Of a stretch of 64,000 nt of DNA, positions 22,904-34,227 are shown piece by piece. The notes beneath the pieces are model-generated. The model was not told the origin of the DNA. It made no database searches and saw nothing but the letters and a program-made list of their open reading frames with translations. How positions within the stretch are numbered: position 1 is the stretch's first letter; each line of letters begins with the position of its first letter. The stretch comes from Toxoplasma gondii ME49 (lineage: Eukaryota > Apicomplexa > Conoidasida > Eucoccidiorida > Sarcocystidae). The stretch spans positions 248,001 through 312,000 of the forward strand of contig NC_031473.1 in NCBI RefSeq assembly GCF_000006565.2. The letters run 5' to 3'. The translations under genes were made by a program, and so were the position numbers.

Positions 22904-25900
22904 CTTGGATAGACTGCACGGACAAAAAGCAATAAGGCATCTGGCGATCCATGAACATGAATTGAAAGCACACCGGAGAGCCAGCCACTAACAAAGTTGA
23001 AAGGGATGAAAATGCGAACATGTTGGAGTGTTTGGTTTTCGAGAATCCCGAAGGGCAAAGTAGCCTTTCAGCAACGGCACACGCAGTAGGTCGCACACGG
23101 ATAAACCACGCCGCCGACTGCGACATGACGAAGAAGTTACGGTGAATGCCTAACGTGACAGCATCAGATCGATTCGCGACACTCGTATACTGGAATTCAG
23201 AATGTCTACAAACGCTGGGGGGTTGAACGGGGGGTCTTCTCGCTGTGCGTCCACCCAACCGAAAAGGCGAGGTTACGCGTCTGCCTCAGACGTGCAGTAG
23301 CAGTGATGCTGTCTACAGTGATGTACTGAAGCAACAGAGAATCGGAGGAAAAGAATATTCGCTTGCTTCTAAAAGGCGGATTCTGGGCTTATTGTCCAAC
23401 CTGACATGCGAACGTTCTGGGGCGAGAACGGCAGGGACTGCCGTTCTGTCCCGCCTCCCGCAAGGAAATTTTAAGGTTGGTGCCTCTCTGGAACTTACGA
23501 GTTGAGATGGAGAGAGCGGCGCCCAGAGGTCGCGATGGTGGATGGAAGAAAAACGTGGGTTGACTGTTGAAACTGCTTCAGCAGGGGAAGGTAACAAAGA
23601 TGAAGGGGTTAACCGTTCGAACTTCGGTACCATCCAGTCTGACCCCCGGAAGCAGCAGAGCTAGCTGGGAGAGAGGCGAAACTAGCGAAGGCGCCAGCTG
23701 GGTGCAGATGGCGCGCGTGTCGAGTTAAAAACTCACCGGGCCTACCAAAGGAACCTGTTTTACCATCTCATGGGGGCGTAACCAAACAAAACGCGAAAGG
23801 GTGATACAGAGAAGAGGAGGCAGACAAGAAACGACAGACAACAAATGTGGTGCGATTAATTCAGATTCGATGGTGTGCGCAGCCGACTCTTGACATGCGC
23901 CGTGCCCAACAATGGGTTTTTGTGACAGAGTGGCTGAGGGAAAAGTGAACCTACCACGGATTGACCAGTGTTAAAAGATGGATATCTCATTTGCAGGTAT
24001 ATTCACCCGTAGAAAAAGATATGTGTATTTATTGGGGAGATGTTTTTGACATAGGCGGATCGAGGCGTGCATCGATTGTCACCGTATTGGAGTAAATCCA
24101 AATCCGTGTTTCTCTTTACGCACAATCACATATATGCAGGTATACCGATGAACGAATGAGATTCTGTTGACAGGGCCGCATAGATGTCTATTTATGCTGT
24201 GCAGAGGTTCTGGATAGAACACAGCAAGTGAGTTGGCGTGTACACGCTGTGTGGGGTACAATGTGTACTTTCTGTACCGTGGAGCAGGTAGAGAAACCTG
24301 TGCTTGGTTCTGTCAAGTTTTCCGTTCTGGGGCCCCTGTTTAGAAATTCCTACACCAGTTGTCGATATTCGCACACAAGTAGGAGACTTGTTAATGTGTG
24401 CACAGTGCAGTCCCTTGATGTCAGGGAGCCAATAAGGGAGAAAACAGGGACAAAGGCGAGCGGCAGGGGACGAGATACAGAACAGAGCGAGAGAATGGAG
24501 AAAGACTACGGAGAAGAAACTAGTAAGATGGGTGCATCATAGGTGAGCAAACAAGACGAAGAGAGAAGGACAGAAGCGGTTGGAAAACATTAACTCCAAC
24601 AGGTCATGAGGGTGAGATAGGGCAAGAAAGCATTCCACTTCCTTAGTTATTCTCCGGGAGTACTTCGGTGCACTGCCTTCGAAAAAAATTTGTGTTCCCC
24701 AGTGTGCCTCAATTATCCGCGAGTCTATCCCGTCTTCTTTCATCCCTTCTTTTTTCCTGTCTCTCTGCGGATCGTGTCACACACAGTCATCTTCAAAGGA
24801 AAGGGCGAAAGGGGATCGATAGAGACCCCTGTGCTCCTGGCAATTCCCTAATTGATCCAGTCGGGGGATTCGCCTCCTCTTTGATCTTGGAATTGACTGA
24901 AAACGAAGAATAACGAACAAGAAATGCTGTGCAGTTTTCCTCTTTCGGCTCGCCTCCTTTCTCGCTTTAGAGCCGGGCCAAGACAATGTGAAAAGATGCC
25001 AAAAAAAGAAGCGATACACCGGTTGATACAGTTCGCGTGTTGGGCGCCTAGTGACTGCTCTCACGAAAGAATCTTAAGAGTTTAGTGCTGATCTCCCGCG
25101 AAAGCTGCCATTGTTGTTTGCCTTGTTTGTCAGCCACCACGATTCTTTGCAAGCGAACCGTCTTCCGTTCAAAACATTGGAACTTGACAAAGAATAGAGG
25201 AAAATCATCCCTGTCTTCATGTACATATTTATCGTTCCAGAGACAGCAAAACACGTCCATTTGTACGTCTCTTTACGCACACTAGAATTGGTAGTAATCC
25301 CGTATTTGCTGATATGTGGTTTAGAAGACAGACATGCCGTGTTGATGAGTATAGTCTGCGGTCTGCAAGCGCTAGTGGCTCCCCCGTTGCCTTTCTCGTC
25401 ATCCGTCCACTTGCCCGAAGAACAAGTGCCTAAGGGGTGGGGAAGGGGGGTGAGTACGTGTAAACCTCGGCCACAGGAAACCAGGGACGCTGTCTACAAG
25501 TAGACAGGGAAGAAACAGATAATAAGGGAAAAAACAAACGCCTGTTTCTAAAGCACAACAGACGGCGGCATGCATGCTTCCTTGGGAAACTCATATGTGG
25601 CCCTTAGGGGGCGAGAAGCGGCAGGGATCTAGGTCGCCAGCCTCCAAGGAAAATTCAGGATCGGCATCTCTCTGGGACTTACAGGGTCAGACGGAAAATG
25701 GACGCGTATAGATCCATGGAAAGTGCACAGAGAGGAGAGTCGTAGTGACGAATGGGCCCCTTTCACAAGCGGCGAGACAAACAGTGGGGGAGAAAAAGCA
25801 GAAAGGAGATGCTAGGAACCGCCGCACCTTCCTGTCAGACTCTTGGGAAGCAGGAGAGCTACCTCGCAGAGGCGAACCCAGCCGCGGGACGATTGATGCA

Positions 25901-27751
25901 AACAGGCTCCGACACCGGCCGAGAGGTGTCGAGCTGGACACATATCGGGACGGTATCTTGCAGTTGTTCGACTGCAGGAAGGTCGAACGATTTCGCACAC
26001 GCGATTTTGGTGAATCGAAGTCTCGACCAACAGCTTCTGCTATCCGAGCAACCGTTGTTCTGCCGAAACATCCAATCCACCGTGCCCGCCGTTGACGAAA
26101 TCTTTAGCGCTGCGAAATGAGTCCTGGAGGAGATTCTTGACACTCGAGAAAACGCGGTTTTCTCATGCTTTACCGCACACGGCTTACCTGCCCATTTGTA
26201 GAATTTTCCGCTGCGGGAACACGTGCGAAGCAACCACAGCAGTTGGCTGGGCAGAACGGTTGACATTGCCTATACATACACCTGGCAGCTTCTGAGCTTT
26301 GCAATGTAGCGGTGCTGGTCTGCTCCAAGTCAGACGTAAATTTCCAACAATGATGGTGATGAGTCTTGTTTCCCGTCCTGGAGAGAAGGGAACCGTAGGA
26401 CATATATCCAAGAGGCTTACCTACCTTGCACATCGAACGTGCACTATCTCCGTTGAAGTTCGGTCTATGCCTGGCGTCTCTCTCCGTTTCTTTTCTATAG
26501 GCGTGGGGTGCACACACGTCTCCTGGTGGACATAGTTGGGAAGTTCTCCTTTCATAAATGATGACGTATACACAAGAGAAGCTCTATGTCTGAGAAGCGC
26601 TGAAGCACTGGGAAGAACGTTGAGAGCACACTTGGTATGCAGTGACTACGCTCCTACCTTTTTGAGTATTGAGTTGATGTATGCGGCCCCGTAGTTACAC
26701 AGATGAAGGCTCAGCGTCGTTTTTATGAGACTAGTAGAAAAGAGGCAGACTGTATTAGCTCGGATGACTCCAGCAGCGCGCATAGGCGAGGACGAAAGCT
26801 AAGCAACTGATTGCCTTCGGCAGCAGTGAGAGCTCACGGTGACCCCCCCCCCCCGCGGCTCCTCCGCGTAGAGCAGTAGCCATAGATGAAGTTGAAGATG
26901 TGAAAACAGACTTCCCTCTTGAAAGGCGCGTTATGCTCGCCTTTTCTCACCTTTTTTGATTTCTCCATCTTATGTGTTGGTTTTGCCTTCGTTTCCTTCC
27001 TCGTCAAGCCGTGTTTTTGTTCATCTGTTTTACCTTCAGTCCGCGTTCTGCGAAAATTTCAGCTGCCGTCCCGACCCTGCTGTGTCGTAGATGCAGTTCT
27101 TTTCTCTCCCTCTGATTCGCCTCCCTTTTGCTCGTTCTCCTTCCGTCATCTTCTGCTTTCTCCTCCATTTTAAAGAGGTTTTCCTCGCTTCTGTCCATGG
27201 GTTACCCCCGTCGGCGGGGGGCCCTCATCCGCCCACCACTTCCGTGTGGAGTCCAGAGGATCTAAGAGCCAAGGGGAAAGGCCGGAGGGGAAAAGCGATG
27301 GAGGGTGAAGAACTCCGGAAGACAAGGAGAATGCTCAGGTTGACGAGAGCAATGTAGGACGGACATGCTAGGGAGGCGAAGAAAAGAAGGGTGGGAGAGG
27401 CAGAACGCTTGAGGAACCGGAGACACCCTCGTCCGCGTGTACTGCGTTTCTTGGACTGGAATACCCGCTGTCACGCTTGTCTGAGATCAACAAGGGAACA
27501 AAGTGTAGCGTTCTTTCCATCTGTCGAAAGCACGGCAACCACACTCCGAAGGAAGCTCGTTCTGCCCCGCCGTCTCCATGTCGCACTCATCGGTTTCCTG
27601 TCTCGCTTCTTCACTCTCCCCCCTCTGTTGCCTCACTCCTCGTTTCCGCTCCAGGCAAAGAATTGGCTGTGTGACAACTAAAACCAGTTGTGCAAGAGGA
27701 GGGTGCGCCTTCTGGGCTGCGTCCCGTAGACAGGCGAAGAACTTGACATTC
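22904..27751. other. Upstream cassette of SRS copy 5, geneless cassette remnant, and leader of the bL32 gene
   Basis: Positions 22904-25270 follow the cassette plan: 23460-23515 match 1008-1060, 23655-23680 hold the GCTAGCTGG island, 24065-24100 the GCATCGATTGTCA island, and 24200-25260 match parts of 6795-7980. At 25376-25500 the first upstream island recurs (it matches 17400-17520), followed by a match at 25650-25700 to 1008-1060. So another cassette start is present with no SRS frame before it. Homology fades by about 26600. A C-run lies near 26841. Positions 26918-27751 are T/C-rich and probably hold the leader of the next gene. Confidence 0.55.
25376..25870. other. Orphan SRS upstream segment without a gene
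   Basis: About 120 bases at 25376-25500 align by eye with the segment at 17400-17520 and 20340-20460 upstream of SRS copies 3 and 4 (shared CGCCCGAAGAACAAG-like core and GGGACGCTGTCT). The 25650-25700 part matches the segment near 1010 and 23465. No SRS signal peptide, cysteine block or anchor is readable between 24900 and 25376 on the minus strand, so the gene has been lost or was never duplicated. Confidence 0.55.
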
Positions 27752-29015
27752 ATGAGGTATGCCAGGTCGGGTCTCCCAACGCTTCTCAGCTTCCTTGTCT
27801 TTTTTTTCATCGTTCTCTTCACGTCGTTAGCCACCGAAGGGGTGTCCATCAGCTGCGACGTTTTATCTTCTGCTCTGGGTGGCTGTCGGATGCACATCCT
27901 GCCAAGAAGTTCTACCGGTTCTCCCCTTTTCTCGTCTCAGGGAGACTTACCTTGTTCGGTGCATTGCCTCGTTTCTTCTTCGCTAGCTCCTGCTGGTTTT
28001 CAGCCTCCCTCATTCATCACCCAGGCTGTATCGTTGTCTTTACCTAAGGGACAAGAGAACCTCTCCAGTGGATCTGTGGGGTGTCTTTCCACTTCTCGCG
28101 GCCCTTTCTCGACTCTTTCAGTGGCCTCCAGTTTGCCGGCGCCTTCTGGATTGTCTCCCTTCTCTTCTCCCCTTTGTTCGTCTCGCCGTGCTTTTTCTGG
28201 TCTCTCCGCTGCTCTCCTGTCGTCTGCGTGGCGACTGTGCCCCGCGCACAAGCCTGTTGGACCTGCTGCGAGTTCCGCGTGGACTGCGCCTTTTTCTCCT
28301 TTCTCTTCGTGTGTGTTTGCGCCCTTTCGTCTCGGGACTGAGGACGTCGACAGACAGCCGAAGCTTTGGGCTGTGCCGAAAAAGCGCGTTTCTCACTCTC
28401 GGACCCGGACGCGAAGAAGCGTGTGGATGAAGCGGAAGCCGAAGAAGCAATACGCGGTGAGACTTCTTCGTCCGTGCAAAAAAAGTCGATTCGTTGCTCT
28501 TCCCAGCTGTGCCAGCATCTCTGCCTTTTTAGAAAACAAGGAACAAATCAACGGCAAATCTGGGACCGTGGACGTCTGGTGTCTCTGGGAAGAGAGACGC
28601 CTCAAAAACGTTTTTACAGGATAGAGAGAATGCAAGTAAGACAGTCCAAGTCACGCCAGAGAGTTGACAGGAGCTTCGTCAGCGAGAAGCGCGATAGGCG
28701 GACGAGGAACGCGGGTGGCTTTCTCCGAGACAGGAGCTTGACGCCGAAATGACTTTGCTCGTTGTTTCTGTCTCCATCTGTGTGCAGTATAGCTCCATTG
28801 ACACGTTCGAGGCGCTGCAGCAAACTGAGGGAACGTTGACTGCTGGACGGACACTGCATGCGAACTGGCTCTCTCTGCCGGGTGGGGTGTATCTTCACCG
28901 GCTGAAGTATTCCGTTCGAGGTAGCGGCCATTCGCCGGGCATGGCAAGCCTCGGAACCGAGCACCTGGATTTCCAAAACGATCTTGAACAACGGAAGACA
29001 CAGCAGAACCTCTAG
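27752..29015 (+). CDS. Probable apicoplast ribosomal protein bL32 (nuclear-encoded)
   Basis: Exons 27752-28456 and 28788-29015. The donor is GTGAGA and the acceptor TGTGTGCAG; the phase-0 junction gives 310 residues. Residues about 207-225 read AVPKKRVSHSRTRTRRSVW, the diagnostic N-terminal motif of organellar and bacterial bL32, a 50S-subunit protein. Exon 2 follows straight after KRKPKKQYA. Before the domain are about 205 residues: a hydrophobic stretch at residues 8-27 (LPTLLSFLVFFFIVLFTSLA), then a Ser-rich region with few acidic residues. That is the signal-plus-transit layout of apicoplast proteins and is why I start at 27752 and not at the in-frame ATG at 27578. The bacterial zinc-binding Cys pairs are not seen, as in plastid forms. 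Mitochondrial targeting is the alternative; the hydrophobic start argues against it. The family call is firmer than the exon 2 boundary. Confidence 0.7.
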
Positions 29016-29398
29016 AGACAGCTGTGGAGATACACTGCAGCGACCGCTGCAAAAGCGAGGCGGAGGAGGAAAGAAGGCAGAGCAAGGAGACGAACGGGAG
29101 AAGAGCCCAACATGCGAGGCGACAACGAAAGATGACACGAGAGGCCTTCAACGCATTTCTTGCCTGACGTGTTTCGTCTGTTTCTCGAAAGCAGACACCG
29201 GAAAGCCGAGCTTTTTAGAGTCCAAGGCGCGCAGACAACAGAAACGGGAGGGACAGCAAGAAGGCACAGGGGACACCAGTGGTACTTTCACGTACTTTCC
29301 TCCCACACAGCCGCCTTGCTCGCGCGCCCTCCTTCCACTGTCTCTCTCTCGCCTCGGTTGCGTACGTCGTTCCCCTTTTCTGTTCTCCTTCCTCCACG
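29016..29398. other. Short intergenic region
   Basis: The 383 bases hold the 3' UTR of the bL32 gene and the 5' leader of the next plus-strand gene. The last 130 bases before 29399 are T/C-rich. Nothing else is seen. Confidence 0.5.
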
Positions 29399-31363
29399 AT
29401 GCGGCCTTCGTCTTCAGAGGAGAGACCTTCTGTGTCTCCGACCGCTTCGGCCGCGTCCAGTGCGCCGTTTGCTCTGTCGGCTGCGGATCGCCGGCTGCTG
29501 CTGCTGTCTTCGGCGACGGTGATCTCGCAGCGGACGCCCAGTCACCTTTCGCGGCCAGAAATTGTCGAGTTTTTCTCGCGCTTTGGGAGCTTGCACGGGC
29601 CTGGCGACGGCCTCGCGTTCCCAAGTGACCGGCGCGACAAACGGCTGCTGATTCGTTTCCGACATCTCCAAGATGCCCTGCGGTGCCTGAAGGCTCAGGG
29701 CTTGCCCCTGGAGCGTCGCGGCGGGGAAGAAGAGCGCGAAAGCGAGGCGAAGAAGGCTGAGAGAAGAAGCGACGAGTTCAACGCTCTTTCTGCCGCCCCA
29801 GGAGACACTGCGTGGAGCCACCCCCTGCAGCTCAGCCGCGAAGACAAAATCAAGCTTTCTGCGCTCCGAGGCAACGCCCGCGCCATGCAGCTCCTCCACA
29901 GCGAAGGCACTCTGCAGCGTCTGCGCGGGGGCGAGAAGAGCGAGAAGGAGCAGGAAGCGCCGGGTCGAGCTGGCGACAGCCGACTGTCGGAAGATCAAAA
30001 ACGAGGCAGGGGAGGCCTAGCCACGCGGCCAGGGGCACACTCCCAGTCGCTGTTTGCGGAAGACAGCGAACGCGTTTCTGGCGGAGACAGAGGGCGAGAG
30101 AAACACCCTACACATGGGCGCATTGCGGACGACTCGAGCGTGGAAGAACCCCCGGCAGAGCGCGATGCGTTCTTCGACAGTCGGAGTTCTATCCCTTCTG
30201 GAGGGGGACACGGGACCGACAGGAGAAGCGTGCAGAGAGACGAGAAGGCAGAGAGACAAAGAGCCGCTTCTGGCGACACGGGGACGAGCGAGAGAGAAGG
30301 GAGAAGGACCGACAGTCCCCTCAGAGATCTGCTTTCCGGGGCCTTGGTTGCAGATCAGCTGAAACAAACAGAAGGCTGGAGATCCGGCTCTCTTGTGTCG
30401 GACCCGCGGCGAGCTGGGGCGCTCGGCGAGACAGGTGGCGCCTTCGGTTTCCACGAAAAAACGTTTGCGCGGGCGAGGGACGAGGCAGGGCGCTTGGGAG
30501 AGACGCTGAGGGCCGACCGCGACGGCGAAGACGGCGCCCAGGAAGACGAAAACACGAAAGCTGCGAGGCTCTCGGCTGAAAAGGCCTTCACACGGTGAGA
30601 GGCACTAAAGAAAAACCTTTAGGGGGAAAGAGGTCGCGACGGATAGCGTAGAGTGAGAGGGAAGACAGATTCACGAACGAAAGGGATTCGTGCGTCCTCG
30701 TAGTTCCAGCCTGACTACTGCCCTGCATAGACACAGGGAAAGTCCTTTCGTCGTAGCGGCATCTCTTAAACTCTTGCTTGAAGGTCGTCGTTTAACGGAT
30801 CCGGATACTGCACGACCCACTCTGTTGTACATCGTCTATGGTAGATTAGCTACTTCCTTAGAGGTACTGTCAAGTCTTTGTTTACTCGGTTTGAATTATC
30901 TTGCGTTCTCTGGTTTTTTTTCTCCAAGCGTCCGCAGTGCATGGGTCAACCTGACTTGATACTCTTGTGTCTAAATTGTTTTCTCCAGTTCTTGGAATTG
31001 GATCCCGAGGATTCGTTGTGTCGCAGTTACATGCGTGCGGCTTTCCTCCTTCGAATACATTTTTGACAAACCTACAGTGCAGTGCCTCGGTGCCCAGGCA
31101 AGGCGCTGAAACAGACACCTCTTTGTAAGTTCCCATTTTAAGGTGTGCCGTTTTTAAAGTTTTTTGCGTCTCGAGATCTCTCGTGTGCGCTTCGTTTTCT
31201 TTGCAGGCGAAGAGCAGAGGCAACACACAGCTTGATGATTTCCTCCCTTGCTGGCTTCATGTTCAATCCGGAGAACCCGTATGACAACTACCTCATTCCA
31301 GCTCTTCCCCGGCCTGCTCCTGCCGTCCCGACGCATACGTCCTCGGCCTCTCCTCCCATGTGA
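29399..31363 (+). CDS. Unrecognised protein with possible RRM-like N-terminal segment
   Basis: Exons 29399-30594 and 31207-31363. The donor is GTGAGA and the acceptor TCTTTGCAG; the phase-2 junction gives 450 residues. The start is the first ATG after a T/C-rich leader (CTCCACGATG); the frame is open further upstream without an ATG-supported reason to extend. Residues about 30-105 (RLLLLSSATVISQ, then EIVEFFSRFGSL, then KRLLIRFRHLQDALRCL) have the spacing of an RNA-recognition motif, with a GSL turn and an I-R-F strand, but the RNP motifs are weak. The middle (about 110-400) is charged and low in complexity. Exon 2 adds a short C-terminus with NPENPYDNYLIPALPRP and then a Pro/Ser end. I do not recognise the family. 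A role in RNA metabolism is only suggested by the RRM-like segment. Confidence 0.6.
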
Positions 31364-31842
31364 CTCGCCTCTGCCTAGATAGCTGGCTCTCCAACTACCA
31401 TTTAAAGATGTAGAAATGTATACAAATATATATGCATATATACAAGATGAACTCCTTTGATCAGATTCGTAGATTCCGTGTCATCTGGTGTCCAGCTTCT
31501 ATCTCGCGGTCTGTACCCGCGCGTCGCAAGAGCTTTTTAAGTGGTGTCTGTCCCTGAGTGTGTACATTTTTCTGCACCGGGTTGTTCTCGCGGTTTTGTG
31601 TCAGTTGAGGCTGCAAGTTTCCTCGTTCTCTGGAAGACTCCCCGAGAGAGCCGGTCTACAGGTCCTACCTACTTCTCCAGTTTTAAGAAAAATGGCAAAG
31701 CTCACGCGCAAGACACACGCTGTGTCGCCTTTCAAACCATTTATACTGTAGACCAGAAGTAGCGTTTACACGGATACACCAACTCACACACATGCATGTC
31801 TGCGTGCAGAGACATATGCGTTCCTATGTGTTGGGAATTACA

Positions 31843-31878
<36 letters not shown>

Positions 31879-34227
31879 GGCGTTGCTCGCTGGAACATGA
31901 CGTATTGGTTGCAGTCCGTTAGTCTGCAGAAGTCAGCGTTAATGTAGGAAGTTTATCGAGAGACGAGATCCAAACAGAAACTAAGCCAGGCTTTAGTCGT
32001 GTTCCACTTCTCTTTATACTTGCAAAGGTGTATTTGTATATGTGTATAAGTAGGCAAAGCCACGAATATTCTGGCATATGCGAAACAAACTATTTTAGCT
32101 CAAATCGAAAAATCCCGCGGTGCATTCGCGTATCTCGCCTGTTCTCTCTTGTGACCTCCCTCTTGGTCTTTTCGTTGCACTCAGTCTCTTGATCGTCCTC
32201 TTGATGTCTTCGTTCTCTGTCGTGTTCCACTCTCGTGAGTTCTTTCTTATTCTCTCTCTTGGTTTCTGTCTGTTCACCTGCGTTGATATCCCTTTTGATC
32301 TCGCTCTGTATAAACCTGTGTTGTTCTTCCTCGTGTTCTCTGCGTCTGTGCCTTCTCTTTTTCCTCTCTTTTCTGTATCTGCCACTCCGTGTCTTGCGGA
32401 GCAGCATTCTGTGCCAGTCTCTCGCAGCGACTCTTCTTGTCTGTCTCCTTCAGTCGATGTCTCCACTTCGTCTGAACCCTTTCTTTTTCTCGTGCTGCCT
32501 CTTCGGCGTCATTTGCCGCTTTCCTCTCTTTTTTAACATCTCGATCGCGTCGACAGTGCCGTTTCATTGGCGCCTGTGGACATTTCCCTCAAATTCTCGT
32601 CTCTCTTCTCCTGTCGCTGGTGGTTTCCCTCCTCTACCCCGTTTTTCTGTTTTTTTCTCTCTCTCTGCACAGCTCTTTGTCTTCTCTTTCTCTTGTCTCT
32701 TCTTCGCTACGCTTGACCTCCCGGTTCTCTTCCAGGTACACGCAGCCAGGTAGAGACGTTGCGCTGTCTTCTCTGTTTTCATTGTCGGGGCAGAGGTGAA
32801 GACAGTAAGAGGGGAACCTAAACGGAGACCGTCCAGGTTTGCGTTCTCCGTTCTTTCCTTCCCTTATTTTCTGCAAACTCTCTCAAAAGCCGAGTGCGTC
32901 AGCAAGAACGAAGAAAGACACTAAGGGTCACCCCGTAATCGACTATGAGACAGGAAGAAGATGCCCATAGACACGCCCAAAGTGCAGATGAGGAACCGGC
33001 AAAAATTGTTTCCCTTCTGTTCCCCACCTTGCGCTTTCCTTCTTCGTCTCTTACTTTCTCTCTGAAACTCACTGCACGAACCCGAGAGGAAAGAGACGGG
33101 AGAAACTCTCGAGGCGTGCAGTGGCAGGAAGAAGAGGTCCGCGGGGAAACCCAACGAAAGTAAATAGAAGCTCTGAGAAACGCCGACAGAAAGCCGAAGC
33201 GCTCTGCAAGAAGTAGAGAGAAAGTGAATGAGACTGCCTCGCGCCCAGCCACACGGAGAGCAGGGAAATGGTCGGGTCGAAAAACAGACCTAGCAGATGG
33301 AGGGAGCTTTTCGAGATGCAGAGAGACGGCTTTTCGAGGCGGCTGTGTAGAGCGAAGTCTCCCCTGTTCTGTCACCTTTTCCGCGACTGTTTCGTCTTAA
33401 CTCGCGAGACGATGTCTCCTTGGGAAGTCCAGAGAGGCCAGGAGATTGAAACTGTGAATTTCTTCCCCCTGTTCTTCTTCGTGTCTCCCGTCGCCTGTTG
33501 CCAGCCTACGCGTGCATGCCGACGCTGGCCCCCCATCGAGACACCTCGTGGGACGGCCTGAGTTTCTTTTCTGGCTTTTACTTCTCGATAGTCTTAGATC
33601 TTAGGTTTCCCTGCTTCCTTCGCTTGCTCTCGATCTGATGCCCTGATCTCCACGCCACTTCTCTCCTTCCTTTCCGCTGATTCTCTCGCTCCTCTGTCGT
33701 CCATCCCGCGTCTGCCGGTCTGCTCGCCTGCTTGCCTTTCCCGCGACTTTTCGCTGCTTCGTCGGCTCTTGAAAGAAAGTGTACCTTGCTGCGGCTCCCC
33801 TCAACGCTCCTCAGTCCAGCGTGCTCGAGCGTTCGTATCTCCTTGATTTCTTCTGCCCTTCTCCTGCGTTTTTCTCCTCTTCTGTCTCGTGGCTTCGCCG
33901 GTTCCCTGTGGTGCAACAGTGACGCCTTGATGGACGGTGGGCGCGAGGTAGAAAAAGAGCCTTCTAGTGTCCAAGACTCTCCCGCTTCCTCGTTGGCACC
34001 ATAACCCTTTCTCTTAACCTTTCTTTTCTTTTTCTCCCTTTTGAGGACTCACCTTTTGTCCTTCCTTGCCGTCCTCAGTCCCGACTCTTCTCTTCGTCAA
34101 ACCTTCCTTCCTACTCTTTACCCTCGTCGTCCCCGTCGTCGTGACCTCTCGTTGTCAGTTCCTCCTTTCCTTTTTCTTACTTCCGTATCTCGTGCTTCCA
34201 TGTCTCTTGTCTTCTTCCTCGGCCAAG
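31364..34227. other. Intergenic region and long leader of the RRN3 gene
   Basis: No gene is supported. A (TA)n tract lies at 31841-31878. From about 32110 to 32760 and again from 33440 to 34220 the plus strand is almost pure pyrimidine with scattered G, typical of coccidian leaders; 32880-33330 is purine-rich by contrast. Two AGAGACG words (32752-32758 and 33321-33327) match the WGAGACG element described upstream of T. gondii genes. The transcription start probably lies here but cannot be placed. Confidence 0.5.
31841..31878. repeat. (TA)n microsatellite
   Basis: Two alternating T/A runs separated by one C, downstream of the 29399-31363 gene. Confidence 0.9.

Noticed and set aside
26835..26860. 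Poly-C run as a possible telomeric or regulatory element
   Set aside because: A single homopolymer without telomere-like TTTAGGG units nearby; no support for a chromosome end.
27578..27751. Upstream in-frame ATG for the bL32 gene
   Set aside because: It would place the hydrophobic segment about 65 residues from the N-terminus, unlike a signal peptide. The ATG at 27752 gives the standard apicoplast leader layout.
32110..33916. Several 80-170-codon frames upstream of RRN3
   Set aside because: They all arise from strand-biased pyrimidine or purine tracts and carry no domain.
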